DNA of 43,878 nucleotides from NCBI RefSeq assembly GCF_010868145.1, contig NZ_JAAGUY010000035.1:1-43878 (forward strand). Reading direction: 5' to 3'. Each line of letters starts with the position of its first letter. Position 1 is the first letter of the stretch. Positions 33,761-42,397 of the stretch are shown here, in pieces. This DNA comes from Nocardia cyriacigeorgica (GTDB lineage Bacteria > Actinomycetota > Actinomycetes > Mycobacteriales > Mycobacteriaceae). The notes under the pieces were generated by a model. The model made no database searches, was not told where the DNA came from, and saw only the letters and a program-made list of their open reading frames with translations. The position numbers and the translations under genes were made by a program.

Positions 33761-33952
33761 TCAGCCGCGAACGACCTTGCCCGCCTTCAGGCAGGAGGTG
33801 CAAACGTTCATCCGGCGGGTGTTGCCCGGCGCGACCTGCGCACGCACGGTCTGGATGTTCGGGTTCCAACGACGGTTGGTGCGCCGGTGCGAGTGCGAGA
33901 CCGACTTCCCGAAGCCGGGGCCCTTGGCGCAGACGTCGCAGACGGCAGCCAT
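33761..33952 (-). CDS. rpmB: 50S ribosomal protein L28
   Basis: A 63-residue ribosomal protein of the large subunit. MAAVCDVCAKGPGFGKSVSHSHRRTNRRW is the standard start, and the CxxC pairs CDVC and CTSC make it the zinc-binding form. AAGGAG before the ATG supports the start; a longer frame above would add unlike residues. In the mycobacterial block an rpmB gene also sits between ung and the DAK2 gene. Confidence 0.96.
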   Translation of the reverse strand: MAAVCDVCAKGPGFGKSVSHSHRRTNRRWNPNIQTVRAQVAPGNTRRMNVCTSCLKAGKVVRG

Positions 33953-34253
33953 AGTCGCGAACTCCTTCATGTCATAGAGGACCGCTGCATGACAACACAG
34001 CATGTCCGGAATCAATGTCGTAGTGCCTTGCCGACGTGAACCGGCGAGCGCAAGCCGAAGCGGCCGCGCGAGGCAACCCTGCAAGATTAACCGCCCGCCC
34101 CGCGATCCGCCAAACCGGTGGCCTGTCCGGGGCCGGAGCGAGGTAGTGCGCCACGTCGATGCGTGGTCGCCCGCGACAGGAGCGATGTCGGGGGATCCGG
34201 CTAACCTGGCCAGCAGTGGTATCGGGTGTCGAGGTGGTGAGAGGAGGAGCTGC
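33953..34253. other. Divergent promoter region rpmB / DAK2 gene
   Basis: About 300 bases with no coding potential I trust. It must contain promoters in both directions. TAACCT at 34202-34207 could be a -10 box for the DAK2 gene, with no good -35 partner; on the other strand a TATGAC close to rpmB is similar. No Zur-like palindrome is visible. Confidence 0.4.
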
Positions 34254-36065
34254 GTGCCGGAATCGTGGGAGGTGAGCGGCCGCTACGCGGCCCCGAGGGC
34301 GGACGCGCTCGACGGCACGGCGCTGATGCGGTGGGGCAGGCTCTGCCTCGACGAGCTGACCAACCGGCGCGAGGAGATCAACGCCCTCAACGTCTTCCCG
34401 GTCGCCGACTCCGACACCGGCACCAACCTGCTGGCCACCATGCGCGCGGCGGTCTCGTGCGCCGAAGTGGCGGTGCTGTCGGCGCACGGCGGGGCTTTTC
34501 CCGGCGGATCGCCGAGCGGGGACGCTGCGCCGGCCACCCTGGTCGCCGCTGCGATGGCGCGCGGCGCGACGTCGGGCGCAAGGGGCAATTCCGGGATCAT
34601 CCTGTCGCAGGTCCTGCGCGGAATGTCCGAGGCGACGCGCAGCGGTCCGCTCAGCGCACAGACACTGCGGCTGGCGCTGGACCGGGCCGCAGTGCTGGTG
34701 CGGGAGGCGCTGAGTGTCCCGGTGGAGGGCACCATCCTCACTGTGCTCGAGCGCGCGGCGGGCGAGGCCGCGGCATGCGTCGACTCCGAGCTGGCCGAGG
34801 TCGCGCTGGCGGCGGCCGATGGTGCGGCCAAGGCGCTCGGGGAAACCCCGTCGCAACTGACCGTGCTGCGAGCCGCCGGCGTGGTCGACGCGGGGGCGCG
34901 GGGGCTGGTGGTGTTGCTGGACTGCCTGGTCGAGGTGGTGATCGGCGAGCGGCCCGCTCGGCCGGTCTACTTGCCTGCCGGCACCGCCTACGAACTGGCG
35001 CCGGTCGCCGGTGCCGCGGCCCCGCCCCGCTACGAGGTGATGTACCGGCTCACCGGCTCCGATCCGCACCGGATCGCGGCCCTGCGGCACCGGCTCACCG
35101 AACTGGGCGATTCCGTGGTAGTCGTCGGTGACGGTGAACGCAGCTGGTCGGCGCATGTCCACTGTGTCGATGCGGGCGCCGCGGTCGAAGCCGGGCTGAT
35201 GGCAGGAACGCTCGGCGGGGTGCGCGTCGAAGCGTTCGCTGTGGGCACCACCGCCGAGTCGGATCCGGACCGGCCCGGAGGGCGCGATGGTGGTGGGCGC
35301 TGTGGCGTCGGGGGAGCCGCCGAATCCGGTCCATCCGCCGCGCACGGTCCCGGTGTCGCGGGCTCATCGGCCGGCCGCGCGGACGAGACATCCTTCGACG
35401 ATGCCGCCGCCGACCGGGGCATCGTGGCCGTCGCGGCAGGTGACGGTTCGATCGCGCTCTTCGAGGCTGCGGGCGCGATCGTGATCCCCGGCGAGCCGTT
35501 CGTCACCTCGGCCGCCCTGCTCGCCGCCATTCGGCGGATGCCGAACCGCGAAGTGCTCGTACTGCCCAACGGTGCCCTTGCCGCGCAGGAACTGGTTGCC
35601 GTGGGTGTGGCCGCGCGTGAGCGACATCGCGACGTGCTGCTGCTGCCGAGCGGTTCGATGGCGCAGGGGCTGGCCGCGATCGCGGTGCACGATCGTGGCC
35701 GGATCGCGGTGGACGACGCGTTCGCCATGTCCGAAGCCGCCGCGGCGACTCGTTGGGGATCGTTGCGGGCGGCTACCGAGCGTGCGTTGACCATGGTCGG
35801 CACCTGCGAACCCGGTGACGGTCTCGGGCTGGTCGGACACGACGTCATCGTCATCGACCGTGACGCGCGCGCCGCCGGGCAGACGTTACTGAACCGGATG
35901 CTCGGTCTCGGTGGTGAACTGGTCACCCTGCTGGTCGGTGCCGCGGCGCCGGAGGGGCTTGCCGAAGAACTTGCCGCGCATATCGCCGAGGATTTTCCCG
36001 GGGTGGAGGTCATCGTGTATTCCGGTGGGCAGCATGCCGATCTGATACAGATCGGAGTCGAATGA
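34254..36065 (+). CDS. DAK2-domain protein, FakA-like
   Basis: A 603-residue protein. INALNVFPVADSDTGTNLLATMRAA near the start is the DAK2/DhaL nucleotide site, and SGARGNSGIILSQVLRGM follows; the C-terminal half contains a DegV-like/DUF1949-type fold. FakA in Firmicutes phosphorylates fatty acids bound to FakB; whether this protein does so is unknown. A Gly/Ser/Ala-rich linker of about 50 residues (roughly 340-390) splits the halves and looks disordered. GTG at 34254 with GAGGAGGAG. Next to recG as in mycobacteria (Rv2974c). Confidence 0.85.
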   Translation: MPESWEVSGRYAAPRADALDGTALMRWGRLCLDELTNRREEINALNVFPVADSDTGTNLLATMRAAVSCAEVAVLSAHGGAFPGGSPSGDAAPATLVAAAMARGATSGARGNSGIILSQVLRGMSEATRSGPLSAQTLRLALDRAAVLVREALSVPVEGTILTVLERAAGEAAACVDSELAEVALAAADGAAKALGETPSQLTVLRAAGVVDAGARGLVVLLDCLVEVVIGERPARPVYLPAGTAYELAPVAGAAAPPRYEVMYRLTGSDPHRIAALRHRLTELGDSVVVVGDGERSWSAHVHCVDAGAAVEAGLMAGTLGGVRVEAFAVGTTAESDPDRPGGRDGGGRCGVGGAAESGPSAAHGPGVAGSSAGRADETSFDDAAADRGIVAVAAGDGSIALFEAAGAIVIPGEPFVTSAALLAAIRRMPNREVLVLPNGALAAQELVAVGVAARERHRDVLLLPSGSMAQGLAAIAVHDRGRIAVDDAFAMSEAAAATRWGSLRAATERALTMVGTCEPGDGLGLVGHDVIVIDRDARAAGQTLLNRMLGLGGELVTLLVGAAAPEGLAEELAAHIAEDFPGVEVIVYSGGQHADLIQIGVE

Positions 36066-36111
36066 CGGTGCGCGGTGCGACGGTGCGGACGAAGGCGGCG
36101 GGAACGAGGTC

Positions 36112-38391
36112 ATGGCAACACTGAGCGATCGGCTCGACCATCTACTCGGCGCGAAAGCGGCTGCCTCGCTGGCCGACGCGTTCGATATGCAGACCGTCGA
36201 GGATCTGCTGCGGCACTATCCACTGCGCTACGCCACGCAGGGGCAGCCGCTCACCGAGGAGGCGCCCGAGGACGGTTCGCACATCACCGTCATCGGCCGG
36301 ATCACCAAGGCCGAACTCAAGCCGATGCGTCAGCGTCGCGGGTCGCTGCTCAAGGTCGTGCTCGACACCGGCACGGGTAAGGGCGTCGATGTCACCTTCT
36401 TCAATGGCGACAAGGTGAAGTACGTCGTCCGCGAGGGCGCACGGGCGATGATGTCGGGCACCGTCAACTACTGGCGACCCGGTCAATGGAATCTGAGCCA
36501 TCCCGGTTATCTGATTCTGCCCGAGAACGCCGATGACGAGGCCGCCCCCACACTCACTACCGTGCGCGGCGGCGGTGACCTGCGTGGTATTGCCCAGAGC
36601 GCGAAAGACGAGGGCGGGGTGGATATGTCGTTCTTCGAGCGCGAGTTCATCCCGGTCTATCCGGCGACGGCGAAGGTGCAGAGCTGGGAGATCCTCGCGT
36701 GTGTCCGACAGATACTCGATCAGCTCGACCCGATCGATGACCCACTGCCGGAACGGATCCGCGACGAGCGCGAGCTCATGGCCGTCTCGGATGCGCTGCG
36801 CCTGATCCACCTGCCCGATCACAAGCTCGATATCGAACAAGCGAAGCAGCGGCTGCGTTTCGACGAAGCGCTGGCCTTGCAACTGGTGCTGGCCGAACGT
36901 CGCCATGAGGTGTCCGGCCGGACCGCGCGCCCGTGCCCGCCACGCACCGACGGCATTGCCGCCGCGTTCGACGAGCGGCTGCCGTTCGAGCTCACCGCCG
37001 GCCAGCGGCAGGTGATCGGGGAGATCTCCGCGGATCTGTCGCGCGAGCAGCCGATGCACCGCCTGCTACAAGGTGAGGTCGGATCCGGTAAGACCATCGT
37101 CGCGCTGCACGCGATGCTGCAGGTGATCGATGCCGGTCAGCAGTGTGCGCTGCTCGCCCCCACGGAAGTGCTCGCCGCGCAGCATTATCGGTCGCTGCGC
37201 GGCATGCTCGGCGAACTCGGCCAGGCCGGTGAACTCGGCGCCGCCGACACCTCGACGCAGGTGACACTGGTGACCGGTTCGATGTCGGTCGGTACGAAAC
37301 GTGCGGCGCTGCTCGCCGCGGTCACCGGCGAAGCGGGCATCGTCATCGGCACCCACGCACTGATCCAGGACGCGGTGGAGTTCTTCGATCTGGGCATGGT
37401 CGTGGTCGATGAGCAGCATCGCTTCGGTGTGGAGCAGCGAGATGCGCTGCGCGCGAAGGCGAAAGCGGGATCGACACCGCACCTGCTGGTGATGACGGCG
37501 ACGCCGATTCCACGCACCATCGCCATGACCACCCTCGGCGATCTGGAGACCTCGACCCTCACAGAACTTCCGCGTGGTCGTTCACCGATAGCATCGAAGG
37601 TGGTGCCGCGCCGGATGCATCCGAACTGGGTGGAGCGCGCCTGGGAGCGGATCGCTGAGGAAGTGCGCGATGGCAGGCAGGCCTACGTCGTGTGCTCGCG
37701 CATCGGCGATGACGAAGACGGCGCACACGGCGCCAAGTCACGGGGTAAGTCCAAGGCCGCGGACGGCAAGGATGGCCCGACCACCCAGGCCGTGCTCGAT
37801 GTCTTCGATCAGCTGCGAACCGGGCCCCTGTCCGAACTCCGGGTCGGGCTGCTGCACGGGCGCTTGCCGTCGGATGAAAAAGACCAGGTGATGCGCGAAT
37901 TCAACGACGGCAGCATTGATGTGCTGGTCTGCACCACCGTTGTCGAGGTCGGCGTGGACGTGCCCAATGCCACCGTGATGGTGATCGTGGACGCGGACCG
38001 GTTCGGCGTCAGCCAGCTGCACCAATTGCGCGGGCGTATCGGCCGGGGCACACATCCCGGGCTGTGCCTGCTGGTCACCGACGCGGCTCCTGGTGGCCCC
38101 GCGATGACGCGGCTGGAAGCGGTCGCCGCGACCACCGACGGTTTCGAACTGGCGGTGCTCGATCTGCGGCAACGCCGCGAGGGCGATGTGCTCGGTTCCG
38201 CGCAGTCGGGCACCGCACGTTCGCTTCGGCTGCTCTCACTGCTCGATGACCTCGAAGTCATCACCGCCGCACAGGAACTCGCGCGCGAGCTGGTCGAGGA
38301 GGATCCGGGTCTGTCCCGGCATCCCGGGCTCGCGGCGATGATGCACGCCGCGGTCGACTCCGAACGCCTGGAGTACCTGGCCAAATCCTGA
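36112..38391 (+). CDS. recG: ATP-dependent DNA helicase RecG
   Basis: A 759-residue superfamily 2 helicase that rewinds stalled forks and branch-migrates junctions. Walker A is GEVGSGKTIVAL, motif II VVVDEQHRFG, motif III TATPIPRTI, and motif VI QLRGRIGRG. An N-terminal wedge/OB part precedes (ITVIGRITKAELKP). A charged insert around residues 540-560 (KSRGKSKAADGKDG) lies between helicase motifs IV and V and looks like an added loop. The stop is one base before the convergent regulator's stop. Confidence 0.97.
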   Translation: MATLSDRLDHLLGAKAAASLADAFDMQTVEDLLRHYPLRYATQGQPLTEEAPEDGSHITVIGRITKAELKPMRQRRGSLLKVVLDTGTGKGVDVTFFNGDKVKYVVREGARAMMSGTVNYWRPGQWNLSHPGYLILPENADDEAAPTLTTVRGGGDLRGIAQSAKDEGGVDMSFFEREFIPVYPATAKVQSWEILACVRQILDQLDPIDDPLPERIRDERELMAVSDALRLIHLPDHKLDIEQAKQRLRFDEALALQLVLAERRHEVSGRTARPCPPRTDGIAAAFDERLPFELTAGQRQVIGEISADLSREQPMHRLLQGEVGSGKTIVALHAMLQVIDAGQQCALLAPTEVLAAQHYRSLRGMLGELGQAGELGAADTSTQVTLVTGSMSVGTKRAALLAAVTGEAGIVIGTHALIQDAVEFFDLGMVVVDEQHRFGVEQRDALRAKAKAGSTPHLLVMTATPIPRTIAMTTLGDLETSTLTELPRGRSPIASKVVPRRMHPNWVERAWERIAEEVRDGRQAYVVCSRIGDDEDGAHGAKSRGKSKAADGKDGPTTQAVLDVFDQLRTGPLSELRVGLLHGRLPSDEKDQVMREFNDGSIDVLVCTTVVEVGVDVPNATVMVIVDADRFGVSQLHQLRGRIGRGTHPGLCLLVTDAAPGGPAMTRLEAVAATTDGFELAVLDLRQRREGDVLGSAQSGTARSLRLLSLLDDLEVITAAQELARELVEEDPGLSRHPGLAAMMHAAVDSERLEYLAKS

Positions 38392-38392
38392 G

Positions 38393-39835
38393 TCATCCCC
38401 GCACGCGTGGATACGGCAGATCCACCGACACCTCCTCGGTGACGGCCAGCGGGCTGCCGATCTGCGGGAACGCTCGCTGCGGGCAGGCAGGTCGATCGCA
38501 GACCTTGCATCCCGCGCCGATCGGCACCGCGGTCGCGGGATCGTCGAGCTGAATGCCCTTGGAATACACCAGCCGGTCGGCGTATTCGATATCGCAGCCC
38601 AGTCCGACGGCGAAGTTCTTGGCCATGGTGCCGAAGCCCTGCGGTGCCATCATGGCGGTGCGTGCGATCCAGAAATACCTTCGCCCGTCGGGCATTTCGG
38701 ACACCTGGGTGAGGATGCGGCCGGGATGCGCGAACGCCTCGTGCACCACCCAGAGCGGGCAGCTGCCGCCGACGCGGGAGAAGTGGAAGGCGGTGGCGGA
38801 CTGGCGTTTCGAAATATTGCCCGCTCGATCCGTGCGGACGAAGAAGAACGGCACGCCACGCTGGCCCTGCCGTTGCAGGGTGCTGAGCCGATGACAGATG
38901 GTTTCGAAGCCGACCTCGAAACGCAGGCCGAGTAGATCGATGTCGTAGCGCAGTTCCTCGGCCGACCGAAGGAAACGTCCGTATGGCAGTACTAGTGCGC
39001 CGGCGAAATAGTTGGCCAGCCCGATCCGCGCCAGGTTGCGGGATTCGCCGGCCAGTGACGGCGCTTCGCTCAGGACTGCGTCGAGTTCGTTGCCGTAGAG
39101 CAGGAAGGCAAGGGTGGTGGCGATCTGGAAGGCACGCTGACCGGGCCGCAACCGCCTGGCCAGGGTGAGGGTGCGGCTGTCGGGGTCGTAGCGGCGTTTG
39201 GGGACCGAGGAGTCGGCGCCGTCGCCACGCACCAGCACCGTCACCCCGGCGCGCTCCTCGGCTACGCGCGCAAGCTGCCGGTCCAGCGATCCGATCGACA
39301 GACCGCATTCGTCGAACAGCCGTTCCGCGGCCAGATCGAGGCGGCCGATGTGATTGTGGTGGTCGTAGAAGAAATCGCGCACGTCCTCATACGGCATCGG
39401 CACCCCTGCCGCGCCCGCCGGAGCGGCGACCCGCGCCGAGAGCAGATCGAGCTGATCGGTGGCGGTACGCAACCGTCGGTGCATCGCCACCACCAGGCGC
39501 GCGATCTCCGGTTGCCGCGTCGCCAGTTCCTCGATCTCGGTGAGCGGGGCGCTGTCCCCGCCGGCGGCGTCGACGAGAACTTCGTGTAGATCCGATACCA
39601 GGCGGGCATCGGAGTCCGCGGCGAAGAACTGCACATCCAAGTCGAAGGTCGAGTTCAGTTTGAGCAGGACCGGGATGGTCAGCGGACGCTGGTCGCGCTC
39701 GAGCTGATTGAGATAGCTCGGCGACAGGTCCAGCGATTTCGCGAGCGCGGCCTGGGTCATTCGCCGTTCTTCGCGCAGTCGTCGCAGCCGGGCCCCGGCG
39801 TACATCTTTCGCACGGCGAGCGATCGTACTCCCAT
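38393..39835 (-). CDS. prpR: ScfR-family regulator of propionate genes, PrpR type
   Basis: A 480-residue regulator. An XRE helix-turn-helix (MTQAALAKSLDLSPSYLNQLE) is followed by an ImmA/IrrE-like helical part and a large C-terminal sensor. Four cysteines near residues 414, 443, 446 and 451 (GAGCKVCDRPACPQ) fit the iron-sulfur site reported, as I recall, for mycobacterial PrpR. Divergent from prpDBC, it should activate these genes with a propionate-derived signal. RamB is a close paralogue but usually controls acetate genes. Start uncertain: ATG 39835, GTG 39814 (giving the familiar MRKMYAGARL) or ATG 39805. Confidence 0.85.
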   Translation of the reverse strand: MGVRSLAVRKMYAGARLRRLREERRMTQAALAKSLDLSPSYLNQLERDQRPLTIPVLLKLNSTFDLDVQFFAADSDARLVSDLHEVLVDAAGGDSAPLTEIEELATRQPEIARLVVAMHRRLRTATDQLDLLSARVAAPAGAAGVPMPYEDVRDFFYDHHNHIGRLDLAAERLFDECGLSIGSLDRQLARVAEERAGVTVLVRGDGADSSVPKRRYDPDSRTLTLARRLRPGQRAFQIATTLAFLLYGNELDAVLSEAPSLAGESRNLARIGLANYFAGALVLPYGRFLRSAEELRYDIDLLGLRFEVGFETICHRLSTLQRQGQRGVPFFFVRTDRAGNISKRQSATAFHFSRVGGSCPLWVVHEAFAHPGRILTQVSEMPDGRRYFWIARTAMMAPQGFGTMAKNFAVGLGCDIEYADRLVYSKGIQLDDPATAVPIGAGCKVCDRPACPQRAFPQIGSPLAVTEEVSVDLPYPRVRG

Positions 39836-39838
39836 ATC

Positions 39839-39855
39839 TTCGCAAACATCGCAAA
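39839..39855. promoter_or_regulatory. Two TTTGCAAA-like PrpR/RamB boxes
   Basis: TTCGCAAA (39839-39846) and ATCGCAAA (39848-39855) are direct repeats nine bases apart, each one or two bases from the TTTGCAAA motif described for mycobacterial PrpR/RamB. They touch the regulator's own start region, which suggests auto-control. Confidence 0.5.
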
Positions 39856-39888
39856 AATGCTAGTTGTTACCCACAAAAATCCACCTGT

Positions 39889-39925
39889 GCAAGGTGTTTT
39901 GCCGCAGACATCGGCTGCGTAGCGT
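39889..39925 (+). promoter_or_regulatory. prpDBC promoter with a GCAA/TTGC operator
   Basis: TTTTGC (39897-39902), a 17-base gap and TAGCGT (39920-39925) make a plausible promoter about 40 bases before prpD. GCAA-N6-TTGC (39889-39902) overlaps the -35 and could be another regulator site. Confidence 0.5.
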
Positions 39926-39965
39926 GCGAAGTACCGGAAGAGATCGCCCACAGTGCGGAGGACGC

Positions 39966-41489
39966 ATGAAGACCAACATCGTACGCGCTCGCGGATCCGC
40001 TGAGGACTTCCCGCGCGCGGAGCATCTGGCCACCAAGATCGCCGAAGTCGCCACCGATCCGGTCGAGGTGACCGACGCGGTACGGGAGATGATCGTCAAC
40101 CGGATCATCGACAACGCCGCTGTCGCGGCCGCCTCGCTGGTACGTCGTCCGGTGTCCTCGGCGCGGGTCCAGGCCTTGGCGGCCGGCTATCAGCCGCGAG
40201 CCGGTCGCGCGGGCGCGACGGTGTTCGGTCTGCCCGCCGCTCGTGTGGTGTCGCCGGAGTGGGCGGCGTGGGCCAATGGCGTCGCGGTGCGCGAACTGGA
40301 CTTCCACGACACCTTCCTGGCTGCCGAGTACTCCCATCCCGGAGACAACATCCCGGCGATTCTGGCCGTCGCCCAGCACACCGGTCGCAGTGGCGCGGAT
40401 CTGATCCGCGGGCTGGCCACCGGCTACGAGATCCAGATGGATCTGGTGCGCGGAATCTGTTTGCACGAGCACAAGATCGACCATGTCGCCCATCTCGGCC
40501 CGTCCGTCGCGGCCGGTCTCGGTACCCTGCTCGGGCTGGATGCCGAGACGATCTATCAGGCCATCGGCCAGGCGCTGCACACCACCACCGCGACCCGGCA
40601 GTCGCGCAAGGGCGAGATCTCCAGCTGGAAGGCCTACGCGCCCGCCTTCGCCGGGAAGATGGGTGTGGAGGCCGTCGATCGCGCGATGCGCGGCGAGGGT
40701 GCGCCCTCGCCCATCTGGGAGGGCGCCGACGGCGTCATCGCCTGGCTGCTCGGCGGACTCGATGCCGAATACCAGGTGCCACTGCCCGGCCCCGGCGAGC
40801 CGAAGCTGGCCATCCTCGACAGCTATACCAAGGAGCACTCGGCCGAGTATCAGAGTCAGGCGCCGATCGACCTGGCTCGCCGGATGCGCTCGCAGATCGG
40901 TGATCTCGACCAGATCGCCTCGATCGTGCTGCACACCAGCCACCACACCCACGTGGTGATCGGTACCGGCTCCGGTGACCCGCAGAAGTTCGACCCGCAA
41001 GCCAGCCGGGAAACCCTCGATCACTCCGTGCCCTATATCTTCGCGGTCGCGCTGCAGGACGGCACCTGGCACCACGAGCGCTCCTACGCGCCCGAACGCG
41101 CGCAGCGGCCGGACACCGTTGACCTGTGGCACAAGATCTCTACCGTCGAGGATCCGGAATGGACCCGTCGCTATCACTCCACCGACCCGAACGAGAAGGC
41201 CTTCGGCGCACGCGCGGTGGTGACCTTGAAGAGTGGCGAGACCATCACCGACGAGCTGGCCGTCGCGGATGCGCACCCGTTGGGCGCGCGGCCGTTCGCC
41301 CGCGAGCAGTACATCGAGAAGTTCACCGTGCTGGCCGAGGGCGTGCTCGACGCCGCGGAGCGGCGTCGCTTCCTCGACGTGGCGCAGCGGGCGCCGGAAC
41401 TGGCCGCCGGCGAGCTGGACCAGCTGACGTTCACCGTGTCCGATCAAGTGCTCGCGGCCGCGCCAACCATCCCCGAAGGTGTGTTCTGA
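39966..41489 (+). CDS. prpD: 2-methylcitrate dehydratase
   Basis: A 507-residue MmgE/PrpD-family enzyme that dehydrates 2-methylcitrate in the methylcitrate cycle, needed to clear propionyl-CoA from odd-chain fats, cholesterol and branched amino acids. NGVAVRELDFHDTFLAAEYSHPGDNIP and TRQSRKGEISSWKAYAPAFAG are the family's active-site signatures. GGAGG six bases before the ATG. It overlaps prpB by one base and is divergent from prpR. Confidence 0.96.
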   Translation: MKTNIVRARGSAEDFPRAEHLATKIAEVATDPVEVTDAVREMIVNRIIDNAAVAAASLVRRPVSSARVQALAAGYQPRAGRAGATVFGLPAARVVSPEWAAWANGVAVRELDFHDTFLAAEYSHPGDNIPAILAVAQHTGRSGADLIRGLATGYEIQMDLVRGICLHEHKIDHVAHLGPSVAAGLGTLLGLDAETIYQAIGQALHTTTATRQSRKGEISSWKAYAPAFAGKMGVEAVDRAMRGEGAPSPIWEGADGVIAWLLGGLDAEYQVPLPGPGEPKLAILDSYTKEHSAEYQSQAPIDLARRMRSQIGDLDQIASIVLHTSHHTHVVIGTGSGDPQKFDPQASRETLDHSVPYIFAVALQDGTWHHERSYAPERAQRPDTVDLWHKISTVEDPEWTRRYHSTDPNEKAFGARAVVTLKSGETITDELAVADAHPLGARPFAREQYIEKFTVLAEGVLDAAERRRFLDVAQRAPELAAGELDQLTFTVSDQVLAAAPTIPEGVF

Positions 41490-42397
41490 TGAGCGGGCTC
41501 ATTGCCGCGGCGACGAGCGCGGCCGATAAGCGAATCGCTCTGCGGGCCGGTTTGGCCTCGAACCGGATCCAGCGGATGCCGGGTGCGTTCAATCCGCTGG
41601 TCGCCAAGCTGATTCAGGAACTCGGATTCGAAGGCGTCTACGTGTCGGGCGCGGTCGTCTCGGCGGAGCTCGCGCTGCCCGATATCGGGCTGACCACGGT
41701 GACGGAGGTGGCCGGGCGCGGACAACAGATTGCCCGCGTCACCGATCTGCCGGTACTGATCGACGCTGATACCGGGTTCGGTGAACCGATGAACGCCGCC
41801 CGCACGGTGACGCTGCTCGAAGACGCGGGCCTGGCCGCCTGCCATATCGAGGACCAGGTGAATCCGAAGCGGTGCGGGCATCTCGACGGCAAGGCGGTGG
41901 TCGAGCGCGACGAGATGGTGCGCAGGCTGCGTGCTGCCGTGTCGGCGCGACGCGATCCGAACTTCGTCATCTGCGCTCGCACCGATGCGCGCGGCATCGA
42001 GGGGTTGGACGCGGCCATCGACCGGGCCAAGGCCTACGCGGATGCGGGCGCCGACCTGATTTTCACCGAAGCACTGGCCGACGAAGGCGAATTCGCGAAG
42101 TTCCGTGCGACGGTGGATATTCCGTTGCTGGCGAATATGACCGAATTCGGCAAATCCGAACTGATCTCGGCAGGCACGCTCGAAGAGATCGGCTTCAACG
42201 CCGTCATCTATCCCGTGACGACCTTGCGGCTGGCGATGTTCGCCGCCGAACGCGGATTGCGTGAGATCGCCGCCACCGGAACCCAGTCCGGGCTGTTGGA
42301 CACCATGCAGCACCGCTCGCGACTCTACGAACTGCTGGACTACCAGCGCTACAACGATTTCGATTCCGGAATTTTCAATTTCACCGTGAGTGAGTGA
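41489..42397 (+). CDS. prpB: 2-methylisocitrate lyase
   Basis: A 302-residue member of the isocitrate lyase family that splits methylisocitrate into pyruvate and succinate. PVLIDADTGFGEPMNAARTV binds magnesium, and the catalytic-cysteine loop is EDQVNPKRCGHLDGK. The ATG at 41489 shares its A with the prpD stop (TGATG), so translation is coupled. Many mycobacteria lack this gene and use Icl1 instead; its presence here is a difference from M. tuberculosis. Confidence 0.96.
   Translation: MSGLIAAATSAADKRIALRAGLASNRIQRMPGAFNPLVAKLIQELGFEGVYVSGAVVSAELALPDIGLTTVTEVAGRGQQIARVTDLPVLIDADTGFGEPMNAARTVTLLEDAGLAACHIEDQVNPKRCGHLDGKAVVERDEMVRRLRAAVSARRDPNFVICARTDARGIEGLDAAIDRAKAYADAGADLIFTEALADEGEFAKFRATVDIPLLANMTEFGKSELISAGTLEEIGFNAVIYPVTTLRLAMFAAERGLREIAATGTQSGLLDTMQHRSRLYELLDYQRYNDFDSGIFNFTVSE

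Noticed and set aside
39867..41447. 526-codon minus-strand frame opposite prpD
   Set aside because: prpD carries all family motifs; the opposite frame shows only low-complexity shadow composition.
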